From an uncultured Flavobacteriaceae bacterium (GTDB lineage Bacteria; Bacteroidota; Bacteroidia; Flavobacteriales; Flavobacteriaceae): DNA of 64,000 bases. Of the stretch, positions 51,703 through 61,340 are shown piece by piece. Numbering within the stretch: position 1 is the stretch's first letter; every line of letters starts with the position of its first letter. Made by a program: the position numbers and the translations under genes. Below the pieces are notes generated by a model that was given only the letters and a program-made list of their open reading frames with translations, was not told the origin of the DNA and did no database searches. The stretch covers positions 1 through 64,000 of the forward strand of contig CALIJE010000015.1 in assembly GCA_938017825.1 (NCBI GenBank). The letters run 5' to 3'.

Positions 51703-52257
51703 ATGAAATGGGAAAATAGAAATGTTCACAGAGATGTCGCCTACTTTTATATTGGGCTGATTATTGCATTTTCCTTTTCAGGGATTATCCTAAACCATCG
51801 TCAAGATTGGTATCCCATGGATTATGCCTATGAAACCAAAGAGGTGCAATTAGAATTGCCTTCAGATAAAAGCGCTATTGATTCTGAAAAGTACATCAAG
51901 GGTATTTCAGAAAAATGGGAATTGAATGCCGAATACGATAGTCATCGCATTCGCGATAATGAACTTCGGGTATTCTATAAGGACAATATTATTTTAGATG
52001 CCGATATTCATACCGGGAAAGGCGTTGTTGAATACAAGCGTAAAACCCCGATTTTGGGGCAAACAATGTTCTTACATAAAACCACTAACAAATTTTGGAT
52101 ATGGTATTCCGATATCTTTGGAGTTGGTATGCTTGTGATTGCGTTTACGGGCATGTTCATCATAACCAAGGGAAAAAACACATTTAAGAAACGAGGATGG
52201 AAGTTGGCGTTGGCCGGGTTGGTCTTCCCCATTATTATACTTATCCTATTTAGTTGA
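51703..52257 (+). CDS. PepSY-associated membrane protein
   Basis: A 184-residue inner-membrane protein with N-terminal (VAYFYIGLIIAFSFSGIIL) and C-terminal (IFGVGMLVIAFTGMFIITKG and LALAGLVFPIIILILFS) helices around a periplasmic PepSY-like region. The shape and NRNVHRDVAYFYIGLI sequence fit the PepSY_TM family, found in iron-siderophore/reductase-associated proteins. It starts one base after lpdA. Confidence 0.8.
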   Translation: MKWENRNVHRDVAYFYIGLIIAFSFSGIILNHRQDWYPMDYAYETKEVQLELPSDKSAIDSEKYIKGISEKWELNAEYDSHRIRDNELRVFYKDNIILDADIHTGKGVVEYKRKTPILGQTMFLHKTTNKFWIWYSDIFGVGMLVIAFTGMFIITKGKNTFKKRGWKLALAGLVFPIIILILFS

Positions 52258-52265
52258 TAAAGGCC

Positions 52266-52565
52266 ATGGTTTCACTTTTTAGAATTACAGCGATATTAGA
52301 GGGTATTTCATATCTCGCTCTATTCGCAGTTACAATGCCCTTAAAGTATATGGCAGACCTTCCGCTACCGAATAAATATGTAGGGTACGCGCATGGTGGC
52401 TTGTTCATTGCCTATTGCATTTTGGCAATTGTGGTTTGTGTCCTGAAAAAGTGGGGAATAAAACGTATGGCAATTTTTTTACTGGCCTCGTTACTACCGT
52501 TTGCTACTTTTTACATTGAACGCAAATATCTTTCTTCGGATCATACCCCGAAAGTGGTTATTTGA
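52266..52565 (+). CDS. DUF3817 integral membrane protein
   Basis: A 99-residue protein with three membrane helices (RITAILEGISYLALFAVTMPL, HGGLFIAYCILAIVVCVL, MAIFLLASLLPFATFYIE). The start at ATG 52266 (MVSLFRITAILEG) is preferred; a TTG at 52254 in frame would overlap the previous gene by four bases. DUF3817 proteins have no known role. Co-transcribed with the PepSY-associated gene, whose stop is nine bases upstream. Confidence 0.85.
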   Translation: MVSLFRITAILEGISYLALFAVTMPLKYMADLPLPNKYVGYAHGGLFIAYCILAIVVCVLKKWGIKRMAIFLLASLLPFATFYIERKYLSSDHTPKVVI

Positions 52566-52639
52566 TAACCCTCGAATTTAGTGGAGCATTTACAAAAGCT
52601 GCTCTAGCTTTATAGGGAGAATTTGAAATTCTCCTCAGT

Positions 52640-53098
52640 CTATGCCCCAAATTGCTTCAGATGATGATCTAGATGTTTTGAAAATAAGGTGTTCCATTGA
52701 TTCTTGTCCAATTTGCCAAATGCGGGGTTTTCTTTTCCGTCAAAATGGGCAGCACCTAATTGCTGTGTTTTTCTAAGATGTTCGATTAGTCTTCCTTTTT
52801 CCACCTCAAAATCTTTTTCAGCTTTTATTTTGAAGATAGGGGCAGTAGGATTGTTGCGCTTATAGGGCTTCGGACCCACCACAATGTTTTTTGCAAAAAG
52901 TTTGGCGATGAACTTGCCTATACCCCTTGGTTTAGGGTGTTTATCGGTATATATGACCTCGTAAGCCACATTACAATGAGCCAACATTTGTGCCACATTC
53001 ATCTTTCCCCATAACCGCTGCGTTTCCGGTGTTAGGGTATTAATGCGCTCGATAGTTTCATTGGTCTCACTTTCGTCGAATAGGTTTTTCCAACTCAT
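52640..53098 (-). CDS. DUF1569 (DinB-like) protein
   Basis: A 152-residue cytoplasmic protein: LWGKMNVAQMLAHCNVAYEVI and LDHHLKQFG show the two histidine-containing helices of the DinB-like four-helix bundle in the DUF1569 subgroup. Members are presumed metal-dependent thiol transferases; no substrate is known. On the same strand as the MDR dehydrogenase gene, 79 bp apart. Confidence 0.85.
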   Translation of the reverse strand: MSWKNLFDESETNETIERINTLTPETQRLWGKMNVAQMLAHCNVAYEVIYTDKHPKPRGIGKFIAKLFAKNIVVGPKPYKRNNPTAPIFKIKAEKDFEVEKGRLIEHLRKTQQLGAAHFDGKENPAFGKLDKNQWNTLFSKHLDHHLKQFGA

Positions 53099-53177
53099 TT
53101 TGCTATGATTTTAGAATTTACAAGATATCTAATTTTCAATAATTCGCTTTCGAATCCAAAACTTTAGAATAGAACTA

Positions 53178-54143
53178 CTAGGAAAAGTCTAAAATTACGT
53201 TTCCGGTTTTCTGCCCGCTCATAACAAATTTGTATGCGTCGCTAACTTGCTCCATAGGATAGGTACGGTCGATAACAGCTTTAAAGCGACCTTCAGCAAG
53301 TAATTTGGCCATGGAAAGAATGCTTTTTCTACAATTCCTAGGAATAGGAAAAATTACACGTTTGCCTCCTTTGATCCACGTGATCAGTGGTAAATAAAGA
53401 TTCTGTGCATTTGGGCCCAATTCCGAAGAACTGTAAATACCATTGGGTAACAAAAGGTGTTTACAAGCTGGAAAGGAGCTTTTTCCCACCGCATCGAAAA
53501 TAAGATGATATCGTTCATCATCTTTGGTAAAGTCTTCCTTTTCATAATCAAAGACCTTATCGGCACCCAGGGACCTAAGCAATTCCAAATTCTTCGTATT
53601 GCCTACGGCAGTCACCTGCATTCCAAGGTTTTTAACAAGTTGTAAGCCGGCAGAACCAATCGCACCTGTGGCTCCATTAACAAGAACCTTATCCCCTTTC
53701 TTTAGTTTTAGCCTACTGAGGAAATTTGCCGCATAATGTGCACCTTCACAACTTGCAGCAGCACTTGCATAGTCGATATTATCCGGAATTTGAGTAACGG
53801 CCTTATCTGCTTTTATGGTCATATACTCGGCATGCGAAGACAAGCCTTCATCATGTAATCCAAATACCCGATCCCCTATTGAAAAGGTAGTAACCTTCTT
53901 ACCTATAGCTTCTACTTGGCCAGCAAAATCAGTTCCCGGAACCAAATCTTTTGGTTTCCACAAACCGGTAAAGGCTCTCATGATATACGGCTTTCCGGTA
54001 AGTATTCCGCAATCGGTTCTATTGACCGTAGTGGCATATACCCTTATGAGTATCTCATCTTCCTTGGGAATCGGTTTCTCGATTTCTTTCAGCTGGAGTA
54101 CATCTTCTGGCTGACCGTAGGCTGTTCTTGTGATTGCTTTCAT
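53178..54143 (-). CDS. Medium-chain dehydrogenase/reductase, quinone-oxidoreductase-like
   Basis: A 321-residue NAD(P)-dependent MDR enzyme. VNRTDCGILTGKPY lies at the substrate edge, and VLVNGATGAIGSAGLQLVKNLG is the Rossmann cofactor site. The catalytic-zinc Cys/His set of true alcohol dehydrogenases is not evident, so the quinone-oxidoreductase/zeta-crystallin branch is more likely. I start at ATG 54143 (MKAITRTAYGQPEDVL) rather than 54158 because the -7-like TATTTTTG (54156-54163) overlaps the longer frame. Confidence 0.88.
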   Translation of the reverse strand: MKAITRTAYGQPEDVLQLKEIEKPIPKEDEILIRVYATTVNRTDCGILTGKPYIMRAFTGLWKPKDLVPGTDFAGQVEAIGKKVTTFSIGDRVFGLHDEGLSSHAEYMTIKADKAVTQIPDNIDYASAAASCEGAHYAANFLSRLKLKKGDKVLVNGATGAIGSAGLQLVKNLGMQVTAVGNTKNLELLRSLGADKVFDYEKEDFTKDDERYHLIFDAVGKSSFPACKHLLLPNGIYSSSELGPNAQNLYLPLITWIKGGKRVIFPIPRNCRKSILSMAKLLAEGRFKAVIDRTYPMEQVSDAYKFVMSGQKTGNVILDFS

Positions 54144-54233
54144 AATTAACAGGTACAAAAATATAAGTTGAAATTATAAAAGTTATTGACTTTAGATAAG
54201 AAAGAACCGGCTAATAGCTTTTCTAAGGCACAA

Positions 54234-54887
54234 TTATTTCAAGAAAATTCGTTTTCGAATTCGACTGAGCGACTCTGGCGTTACACCCAAATAACTCGCC
54301 AATTGGTATTGTGGGACCCTATTGAGGAGTTCCGCGCGAAATTTCAAAAGGTTGAGATAGCGTTCCTCAGGATTTGTCGTAATATAGGTGGCAAGCATTT
54401 CCTGATAATTATTCAATTCCTCTCTAAGTGTATTTCTGCTCATCGATTCCAGGATAGGGAATTTCTTGAACATCTCATTTTGCTTTTCCAAACTAATAAT
54501 TGAAACTGTGGTATGCTCTACACAAGACAAATAGTATTTCGATGGAATTCTTTCCGATGCACCATTGGGCGCAAAGATCGACTGCCCTTCGGTATAGAAG
54601 AACGTAGTCTTCTCCTCTCCATCAACGAGGTAGTATTGCCGCACACAACCGGAAATTATTGAATAACTCCTTGCCGAAAAATCCCCTTCGCGAAGCAGAT
54701 GCTCGCCTTTTTTTAAGGTCTTCAGGGAAATTAGTTCCAGGGCTTCCGCAATATCCTTTTCGCTAAAAGAATCAATAGTGGAAAAGCACTTCCTCATTTC
54801 GGCCTTAATAGCTTCATGATGTTCTAACCTCTTGGAATTATGTTCACTACTATCTTTCACGATTACTACTTTTTTCTTTGGAAGCAT
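54234..54887 (-). CDS. Crp/Fnr-family transcriptional regulator
   Basis: A 217-residue regulator with an N-terminal cyclic-nucleotide-binding-fold effector domain (LKKGEHLLREGDFSARSYSIISGCVRQYY, FFYTEGQSIFAPNG) and a C-terminal helix-turn-helix (YQLASYLGVTPESLSRIRKRIF). No Fnr-type N-terminal cysteine cluster is present, so oxygen sensing through iron-sulfur is unlikely. The gene lies 20 bp downstream of aroQ and 75 bp upstream of the MDR dehydrogenase on the same strand, so it may control that enzyme or be a chance neighbour. Confidence 0.9.
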   Translation of the reverse strand: MLPKKKVVIVKDSSEHNSKRLEHHEAIKAEMRKCFSTIDSFSEKDIAEALELISLKTLKKGEHLLREGDFSARSYSIISGCVRQYYLVDGEEKTTFFYTEGQSIFAPNGASERIPSKYYLSCVEHTTVSIISLEKQNEMFKKFPILESMSRNTLREELNNYQEMLATYITTNPEERYLNLLKFRAELLNRVPQYQLASYLGVTPESLSRIRKRIFLK

Positions 54888-54907
54888 CGATTACTGCGAC
54901 TACTAAA

Positions 54908-55321
54908 TCAAATAAAACTCTGAATGGCCAGGTCATAACTCTGCAAGCCAAACCCAAGTACAATGCCTTTGGCCCCTGACGCTATATGCGAAACATGCCT
55001 AAAGTCTTCACGCTTATGTGTATTTGAAATATGTACCTCAACAACCGGCGTATCTATGGCCTTCACGGCATCCCCTATACCGACAGAAGTATGTGTATAA
55101 GACGCGGCGTTCAGCACTATACCGTCATACGAAAAACCTACCTCCTGAATTTTATCTATCAACTCCCCTTCGACGTTCGACTGGAAATATTCCAATTGTA
55201 CATCCTTGAATTTGGTCTTCAATTCGGTGAAGTACTCTGCGAAGGTTTTGTCCCCATATACTTCGGGCTCCCTTTTACCCAAAAGGTTCAGATTTGGGCC
55301 ATTTACGATTATCAGTCTCAT
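54908..55321 (-). CDS. aroQ: Type II 3-dehydroquinate dehydratase
   Basis: AroQ catalyses 3-dehydroquinate to 3-dehydroshikimate in the shikimate pathway. The 137-residue protein has NGPNLNLLGKREPEVYG with the catalytic Tyr/Arg region, NAASYTHTSVGIGDA and EVHISNTHKREDFRHVS. Next to xerD on the opposite strand beyond the outer-membrane gene. Confidence 0.97.
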   Translation of the reverse strand: MRLIIVNGPNLNLLGKREPEVYGDKTFAEYFTELKTKFKDVQLEYFQSNVEGELIDKIQEVGFSYDGIVLNAASYTHTSVGIGDAVKAIDTPVVEVHISNTHKREDFRHVSHIASGAKGIVLGFGLQSYDLAIQSFI

Positions 55322-55356
55322 GTTATAAAAGTAGTTATTTTGTTGATCAGTATACC

Positions 55357-55382
55357 AAAAAAAAAGCCACGCTGAGCGTGGC
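55357..55382 (-). terminator. Intrinsic terminator after the outer-membrane protein gene
   Basis: GCCACGC, a TGA loop and GCGTGGC (55366-55382) are followed on the minus strand by nine T. It isolates the outer-membrane gene from aroQ. Confidence 0.85.
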
Positions 55383-55408
55383 CATTATGTCTACAACTAC
55401 GTATTGTT

Positions 55409-55957
55409 CTAAAAGAAATAAATCGCCGAAACCTGCAAGACTCTGTTTTTGGAGGCTACGTCGTCAATTGCATTGATGAATCCGCCATTAAATCGCAGTT
55501 GAAAGTAAAAATTATCATCAAGACGATATCCTGCACCTACTACGAAACCAATATCAAAGGCATTGCCGTCAAGTGCAAAATCATCAAGATTATTTGAAAG
55601 TTGCACACCCAACTGCGGTCCTGCCTCAATATACAGCTCATCCCAAATATTATATTTTACGGCTAAAGGAACACTGAGATAAAAAAGATTGAAGTCATTG
55701 CTCAATCCCGTTAAACCATTACCGCTACCTTGCAAAGAGAATAATACTTCGGGCTGAATGAGAATCGCATCCGAAAAAGGTATCTCTGCGACGACACCGG
55801 CATGGAATCCAGGTTTGGATCCGTATCCCAAATCCGAACCGCCACTTAATGAAGAAATATTTAATCCGGCCTTTACACCGAACTGAAAGTCTTGTGCAGT
55901 TGCATTGGTACAAAAAATAAGCCCTAATATGGCTACTACTAATGTTATTCTTTTCAT
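55409..55957 (-). CDS. PorT-like outer-membrane beta-barrel protein
   Basis: A 182-residue protein of the outer-membrane beta-barrel (OMP_b-brl) type: signal peptide ending CTNATAQDF, then QFGVKAGLNISSLSG, LIQPEVLFSLQGSG, YLSVPLAVKYNIWDELYIEAGPQLG and a terminal ISAIYFF-like VSAIYFF. Eight amphipathic strands are expected. It is transcribed alone, with a clear promoter upstream and a terminator downstream. Function is not predictable. Confidence 0.9.
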   Translation of the reverse strand: MKRITLVVAILGLIFCTNATAQDFQFGVKAGLNISSLSGGSDLGYGSKPGFHAGVVAEIPFSDAILIQPEVLFSLQGSGNGLTGLSNDFNLFYLSVPLAVKYNIWDELYIEAGPQLGVQLSNNLDDFALDGNAFDIGFVVGAGYRLDDNFYFQLRFNGGFINAIDDVASKNRVLQVSAIYFF

Positions 55958-56254
55958 TGTGTTTAGTTTCTCGGTTTACGTGCCAAAGATAAAACTTTTG
56001 AAAGGATAGCCCAAGAACGATATCTGATCTTTTCACAAGACTGGCAGCTTTTAAAGGCTCTTTAGAAGAAATCTGTAGGTCGAACAAACGCAAAAACACA
56101 ATTCAGCACACATGCTCATAGTTATTTTGAACTTAAAAATTAGCAGTAGTCTTATGAGCTTCTCTATAATTCAATATATCGGCACAGCCAAGATCTGGTG
56201 TTTGTAAATGAATAAACCTTTCAAAAAATACCCCAATCGTAGTACCTTTATACC
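55958..56254. other. Divergent intergenic region, outer-membrane protein / xerD
   Basis: 297 bases with a good minus-strand promoter near the left end (55984-56014). The rest is AT-rich; no gene, tRNA fold or terminator recognised. A -7-like TACCTTTA just before the xerD ATG lacks a -33 partner. Confidence 0.55.
55984..56014 (-). promoter_or_regulatory. Promoter of the outer-membrane protein gene
   Basis: On the minus strand TTG (56012-56014), a 20-base spacer and TATCTTTG (55984-55991) match the flavobacterial consensus. Transcription would start near 55978, about 20 bases before the ATG. Confidence 0.65.
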
Positions 56255-57151
56255 ATGAAATGGCAACGAACCCTTCAAGATTATCGGCACTATCTCAAAA
56301 TAGAGCGCGGGTTGTCTGACAATTCTATTGCCAACTACTCTTTTGATATTGAAAAACTTATTCGATTCTTGGATACAAACAAGCTCGCGCCTTCTCCAAT
56401 TACCATTACAAAGGAAACAATTCAGCAATTCGTTTATGAAATCGCCAAAGTGGTCAATCCAAGGTCACAGGCGCGTATTATTTCGGGGCTAAAGAGTTTT
56501 TTTAATTACTTGGTGTTCGAAGACTATAGGGTAGACAACCCAATGGACCTCATAGAATCTCCCAAAACAGGTCGCAAATTACCTGATACCCTGTCTATTG
56601 AGGAAATCAACCTATTAATCGGGGCAATTGATCTATCAAAACCTGAAGGCGAACGAAATCGTGCCATGTTAGAAACACTCTACGGTTGTGGCCTAAGAGC
56701 TTCTGAGCTTATCAATCTGCGATTGTCAGACCTGTATTTTGACGAAGACTTCATCAAAGTAACCGGTAAAGGAGATAAGCAGCGGTTCGTTCCCATTAGC
56801 GATATCAATAAGAAGTACATTTTGATCTATCAAAATGAGGTGCGCGTGCATCAGACCATTCAAAAAGGGTTTGAAGACATTCTTTTTTTGAACAGACGTG
56901 GCAAACAACTAACGCGTGCCATGATATTTACCATAATCAAGCGATTGGCACTGGCCACGGAGCTTCAGAAGAATATTAGTCCACATACCTTCAGACATTC
57001 ATTTGCAACACATTTACTTACCAACGGTGCTGATTTAAGGGCCATTCAGCAGATGTTGGGTCATGAAAGTATTACAACTACCGAAATATATATGCACGTT
57101 GATCGTTCGCACTTAACAGAAGTAATGCACAAATTTCATCCACGCAAATAG
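56255..57151 (+). CDS. xerD: Site-specific tyrosine recombinase XerD
   Basis: A 298-residue tyrosine recombinase. The N-terminal SAM-like domain (about 1-105) is followed by the catalytic domain with Arg in TLYGCGLRASEL, Lys in GKGDKQR, His-Arg in SPHTFRHSFATHLL, the second His in LGHESI and the nucleophile Tyr279 in TEIYMHV. It resolves chromosome dimers at dif together with XerC or alone. No mobile-element genes or attachment repeats are seen nearby, so this is the housekeeping enzyme. Confidence 0.95.
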   Translation: MKWQRTLQDYRHYLKIERGLSDNSIANYSFDIEKLIRFLDTNKLAPSPITITKETIQQFVYEIAKVVNPRSQARIISGLKSFFNYLVFEDYRVDNPMDLIESPKTGRKLPDTLSIEEINLLIGAIDLSKPEGERNRAMLETLYGCGLRASELINLRLSDLYFDEDFIKVTGKGDKQRFVPISDINKKYILIYQNEVRVHQTIQKGFEDILFLNRRGKQLTRAMIFTIIKRLALATELQKNISPHTFRHSFATHLLTNGADLRAIQQMLGHESITTTEIYMHVDRSHLTEVMHKFHPRK

Positions 57152-57190
57152 ATTGAATATATTTGAAAAAATTGAGCAAGAGTTTCCCCT

Positions 57191-57889
57191 ATGCACAAGA
57201 CCATAATCTTTATTTGGTGCTATGTCGGTATTTTAGCCCTAGAACTAATCGTCGTTTCCAATCCTGATTGGCATTCGCTTCGAATTTTTTCAAAGCCTTT
57301 AATCGTAGGCTCGCTTTTAATATTCTTCTACCTGCATAAAATTGAAAAAAGGACAAAACTTTTGGTCACCTCCGCCCTTCTCTGCACCTTACTGGGTGAC
57401 TTACAATTGATGTATGCCGGTGAATATGAGTATTTGTTCATGGGCGGATTGATCTCTTTTCTGATTGCCAACGTAATTTATATTTTTCAGTTTGCAAGAA
57501 ATAGAGACAAAGAAGTCAATTATATAATTCCGTCATTGATCTTACTACTCTATGGAGCTTGTCTATTCTGGTATTTGATGGATTCACTAGACAATCTCAT
57601 CATTCCTGTAGCAATTTATATGACCACTGCATGGATGATGATACTTTTCTCCTATTTGAGAAAAGATGAAATGACAGATAATGGTTATATCTATGTACTT
57701 ACCGGTTCATTATTGTTAATGTTATCGGCAAGTATCGTAGCGATTACCAGATTTAAAAGCAGTATTCCCTACTCACCGGTCCTGGTAATGGCCATACATG
57801 GTATAGCTCAGTTTTGTCTGGTTATTGGTATAATCTTGTCAGACCCAGAGCACAAAAAACTACGCCTACAGAAATCAAGAAAGGCCTAA
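57191..57889 (+). CDS. YhhN-family membrane protein (lysoplasmalogenase-like)
   Basis: A 232-residue protein with about eight membrane helices: FSKPLIVGSLLIFFYLH, LLCTLLGDLQLM, FLIANVIYIFQF and a C-terminal PYSPVLVMAIHGIAQFCLVIGIIL. This matches the YhhN (lysoplasmalogenase) family, which cleaves lysoplasmalogens in animals; the bacterial role is less clear. Forty bases after xerD on the same strand. Confidence 0.85.
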   Translation: MHKTIIFIWCYVGILALELIVVSNPDWHSLRIFSKPLIVGSLLIFFYLHKIEKRTKLLVTSALLCTLLGDLQLMYAGEYEYLFMGGLISFLIANVIYIFQFARNRDKEVNYIIPSLILLLYGACLFWYLMDSLDNLIIPVAIYMTTAWMMILFSYLRKDEMTDNGYIYVLTGSLLLMLSASIVAITRFKSSIPYSPVLVMAIHGIAQFCLVIGIILSDPEHKKLRLQKSRKA

Positions 57890-58033
57890 TCAGACTATTT
57901 TCTTGCGGTTTTCCCAATTGAAGTTTAGAAATCTACCAAAAAGTCGCTTAAAAATCCATTCGAAAACGTTGTAGTATTTTTTCCATAGCAACTGGTATTT
58001 GTTGAAGTAGTATATTTAGAAAAATTTAGTTTT

Positions 58034-59725
58034 ATGGCGTCGGAACTACAACGAAAATGGTGGAAAGAAGGAATCGTCTATCAAATTTACCCAAGAAGTT
58101 TTCAGGATACCACTGGTAATGGTATTGGTGATTTGAGAGGAATCATTCAGCGCCTCGACTATATCAAGGACCTGGGTGTCGACATTATTTGGCTGAATCC
58201 GGTTTATGTTTCGCCCAATGACGACAACGGGTATGACATTGCTGACTATCGAAATATTATGCCAGAGTTTGGCACGATGCAAGACTTCGATGAACTGTTG
58301 TCTGGCATGAAAGAAAGAGGTCTCAAATTGATTATGGATTTGGTCGTCAACCATAGCAGCGACGAACACCCATGGTTTATTGAATCAAGAAAATCTAGAG
58401 ATAATCCGTATCGCGATTATTACCATTGGTGGCCAGCCGAAGATGGCGTACCGCCTAAAAGATGGAGTTATTTTGATGTTGATGGAGATGCCTGGAATTA
58501 TGATAAAACAACAAACGCCTATTACCTGCATATATTTTCCGAAAAGCAGCCAGACCTAAAATGGGAAAACCCCAAGGTTCGTAAAGAAGTTCATGATATC
58601 ATGAAATTTTGGTTCGATAAGGGTGTGGATGGCTTTCGTATGGATGTGATTTCTTTTATCTCGAAAGACACCGAATTTCCGGAACTCCCGGAAAAGTACC
58701 AAGGTGATTTTGTCTCCTTTTATACTGATGGGCCTAAACTACACGAGTACCTTCATGAACTACATACCGAAGTCTTGAGCAAATATGACGTAATGACCGT
58801 TGGCGAGGCCCCAGGTATTGGCTTGGATAAGGCATTGGATTTTGTGGATGAAAGCCGTGGCGAAATGAACATGTTCTTTCATTTTGATTTAATGGCCTTA
58901 GATCGAGAAGAAAATGAGGTTTTTTTAATGCGCAAAGATCCGTGGAAACTAACCGAATTTAAAAAGATTCATAGCGAATGGGATGCCGTATTTGCGGAAA
59001 AAGGTTGGGGAAGTATGTTCCTTAATAACCATGATTTTCCTCGTAGTGTTAGTAGATGGGGGCATGATTCGAGAACACATTGGTTTAAGTCTGCCACAAT
59101 GTTGCAGACCTTTTTGTTAACCATGAGGGGCACTCCCTATTTTTATTATGGAGAAGAAATTGGCATGACCAATATCAAATTTGAGAATTTTTCAGACTAC
59201 AAAGACATCAATACCATTAACCGGTACCATACGATTGAAATGCAGGGGGGAGATACCAAAGCCTTTTTAGAGAACGAGAAAGACGCTAGTCGAGATAATG
59301 CTAGAACACCCATGCAATGGGATAGTTCAGAGCACGCCGGGTTTTCAACTATTAGACCTTGGTTACAGGTAAATGAAAATTACAAAGAAGGCGTCAACGT
59401 TTCAGATCAATCAGAAGATGCCTATTCTGTCTTGAATTATTTTAGGCGAATGATACAAATTCGAAAAGACAACTTGGGTCTCGTGTATGGCGATTACCAA
59501 CTCTTACAGCAAGATAACGAAGAAATCTATGCATATACAAGAACAGCCGGTGCTAGTCGTTTTCTGGTATTATTGAGTTTTACAACCCAACGTACTTCTA
59601 TAAACCTGAGCGAGCTAGCCTTTAATAAGGCCAAACTACTTATCTCTAATGATGACGTACAAGCTGTGGAAGGAAAAACCTTTCCAATGTATGCCTATCA
59701 GGCTTGTGTGTATCAATTGGATTAG
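58034..59725 (+). CDS. GH13 alpha-glucosidase / oligo-1,6-glucosidase-like
   Basis: A 563-residue cytoplasmic enzyme of GH13 subfamily 31 type. WWKEGIVYQIYPRSFQDTTGNGIGDL begins the barrel; the calcium/substrate-binding block is LIMDLVVNHSSDEHPWF; catalytic residues are D204 (GFRMDVISF), E258 (TVGEAPG) and D334 (LNNHDFPR). The Ala-Pro after the catalytic Glu and QPDLKWENPKVR fit the alpha-glucosidase/isomaltase group. It releases glucose from short alpha-glucans. No sugar transporter is adjacent. Confidence 0.95.
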   Translation: MASELQRKWWKEGIVYQIYPRSFQDTTGNGIGDLRGIIQRLDYIKDLGVDIIWLNPVYVSPNDDNGYDIADYRNIMPEFGTMQDFDELLSGMKERGLKLIMDLVVNHSSDEHPWFIESRKSRDNPYRDYYHWWPAEDGVPPKRWSYFDVDGDAWNYDKTTNAYYLHIFSEKQPDLKWENPKVRKEVHDIMKFWFDKGVDGFRMDVISFISKDTEFPELPEKYQGDFVSFYTDGPKLHEYLHELHTEVLSKYDVMTVGEAPGIGLDKALDFVDESRGEMNMFFHFDLMALDREENEVFLMRKDPWKLTEFKKIHSEWDAVFAEKGWGSMFLNNHDFPRSVSRWGHDSRTHWFKSATMLQTFLLTMRGTPYFYYGEEIGMTNIKFENFSDYKDINTINRYHTIEMQGGDTKAFLENEKDASRDNARTPMQWDSSEHAGFSTIRPWLQVNENYKEGVNVSDQSEDAYSVLNYFRRMIQIRKDNLGLVYGDYQLLQQDNEEIYAYTRTAGASRFLVLLSFTTQRTSINLSELAFNKAKLLISNDDVQAVEGKTFPMYAYQACVYQLD

Positions 59726-59810
59726 TCCCTGCCTATTTTCGTTTCGTTTGCCCTGATCATATTCAAGTGGGTTTCATTATATTTAATGATTGTTTTTAAA
59801 AACCATCTAG

Positions 59811-61232
59811 ATGAAAACCACAGCACTTCTTACCGCATTCTTTTGTTTCACCAGCCTTGTTGCACAAAAGAAAATTGATGATGTCATAAAAAAATTGGAC
59901 AATCAGGCCGAAACCTATAGTGCCATAGCACAGGAAATCTGGGAATTGGCAGAAATGGGTTACCAAGAGGAGAAAAGTGCAGCCTTGCTGCAACAAACAC
60001 TTGCCGATGCTGGCTTTACCATAAACAAAGGCGTAGCCGGCATTCCCACTGCCTTTACTGCAGAGTATGGCAACGGAGCTCCGATTATTGCCATTATGGG
60101 CGAGTACGATGCACTTCCCGGACTTTCCCAAGAAGCGGTAGCGGAGAAAAAATCTGCGGGAAAAGCTGCTGGCCATGCCTGCGGACACCATTTATTCGGA
60201 ACAGCTTCAACCGCTGCGGCGATAGCCGTAAAAGACTGGATGGCGGCCAATAAGACAAAAGGTACCGTCAGATTTTATGGGACCCCTGCAGAAGAAGGAG
60301 GCTCTGGTAAAGTTTATATGGTGCGCGAAGGGCTCTTTAACGATGTGGATATTGCACTTCATTGGCATCCAAGTTCACAAAATGCAGCCAGTGCCGGTGC
60401 GGCATTGGCAAACAAGTCTGCCAAATTCAGGTTTTATGGTGTATCTGCGCATGCCGCAGGTTCACCTGAAAAAGGACGCTCTGCTCTAGATGGTGTCGAG
60501 GCAATGAATGCAATGGTAAATATGATGCGAGAACACGTACCGGAAAAAGCAAGAATTCATTATGTCATCACCAGCGGTGGTAAAGCACCAAATGTAGTAC
60601 CCGATTTTGCGGAAGTCTACTACTATGCACGGCACAATACGCGAGAAGTGGTCATCGATATTTTTGATCGCATGGTCAAAGCAGCCGAAGGAGCCGCATT
60701 GGGTACAGGAACTACTATGGATTATGAAATGATCGGTGGCACGCATGAATTGCTACCCAATCTTACCTTGCAAAAGTTAATGCACGACAACCTTTCAAGA
60801 ATCGGTGGAATCACCTATACCGCTGAGGAGAAGGCCTTCGCCGATAAAATTGCGCTTAGTTTAGGATACCCTGCCGCCGATTTGAATACCGCGAAGAACA
60901 TACAACCCTATAGAACCGAGGCAAAAGCTTATGGCTCTACAGATGTAGGTGATGTAAGTTTTGCCGTGCCTACCGTAGGCATGGGCGCCGCCACTTGGGT
61001 ACCGGGCACTCCGGCCCATAGCTGGCAAGCAGTGGCAGCCGGAGGTACAACAATTGCCAAAAAAGGTATGATGGTTGCAGCAAAAACACTTACCCTCACA
61101 GCAATAGAACTTTTTCAAAACAAGGAATTGGTTGAAAAGGCCAAAACAGAATTTATTGAGCGTCGTGGTGCCGATTTCCAATACATCCCGCTTTTGGGAG
61201 AACGTGCACCTGCGCTTGATTACCGAAATTGA
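59811..61232 (+). CDS. Exported M20-family amidohydrolase (AbgB-like)
   Basis: A 473-residue exported metal-dependent hydrolase (leader ending SLVAQKK). IAIMGEYDALPGLSQ and GHACGHHLFG supply the metal ligands, GTPAEEGGSGKVYMVREG carries the catalytic Glu pair, and a dimerisation domain (FYGVSAHAAGSPEKGRSALDG) separates the catalytic halves. It resembles p-aminobenzoyl-glutamate hydrolase subunit B and aminoacylases; an amide-cleaving role in the periplasm is likely, substrate unknown. Confidence 0.92.
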   Translation: MKTTALLTAFFCFTSLVAQKKIDDVIKKLDNQAETYSAIAQEIWELAEMGYQEEKSAALLQQTLADAGFTINKGVAGIPTAFTAEYGNGAPIIAIMGEYDALPGLSQEAVAEKKSAGKAAGHACGHHLFGTASTAAAIAVKDWMAANKTKGTVRFYGTPAEEGGSGKVYMVREGLFNDVDIALHWHPSSQNAASAGAALANKSAKFRFYGVSAHAAGSPEKGRSALDGVEAMNAMVNMMREHVPEKARIHYVITSGGKAPNVVPDFAEVYYYARHNTREVVIDIFDRMVKAAEGAALGTGTTMDYEMIGGTHELLPNLTLQKLMHDNLSRIGGITYTAEEKAFADKIALSLGYPAADLNTAKNIQPYRTEAKAYGSTDVGDVSFAVPTVGMGAATWVPGTPAHSWQAVAAGGTTIAKKGMMVAAKTLTLTAIELFQNKELVEKAKTEFIERRGADFQYIPLLGERAPALDYRN

Positions 61233-61340
61233 AAGCTTCTTGAGTTCAGGCATGTAAAGTCTGAACATAAAAGCACTCAATTTTTGTAACAATTGCGTTA
61301 AACGAACTACTTATTCAATAACAACCCACCTAAACCATAC

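Noticed and set aside
56255-57151. Integrase of a genomic island
   Set aside because: Full-length XerD with housekeeping neighbours, no attachment repeats or cargo genes.
61233-61340. Terminator between the M20 peptidase and sigma factor genes
   Set aside because: GTTCAG/CTGAAC stem is only six bases and has no T-run.
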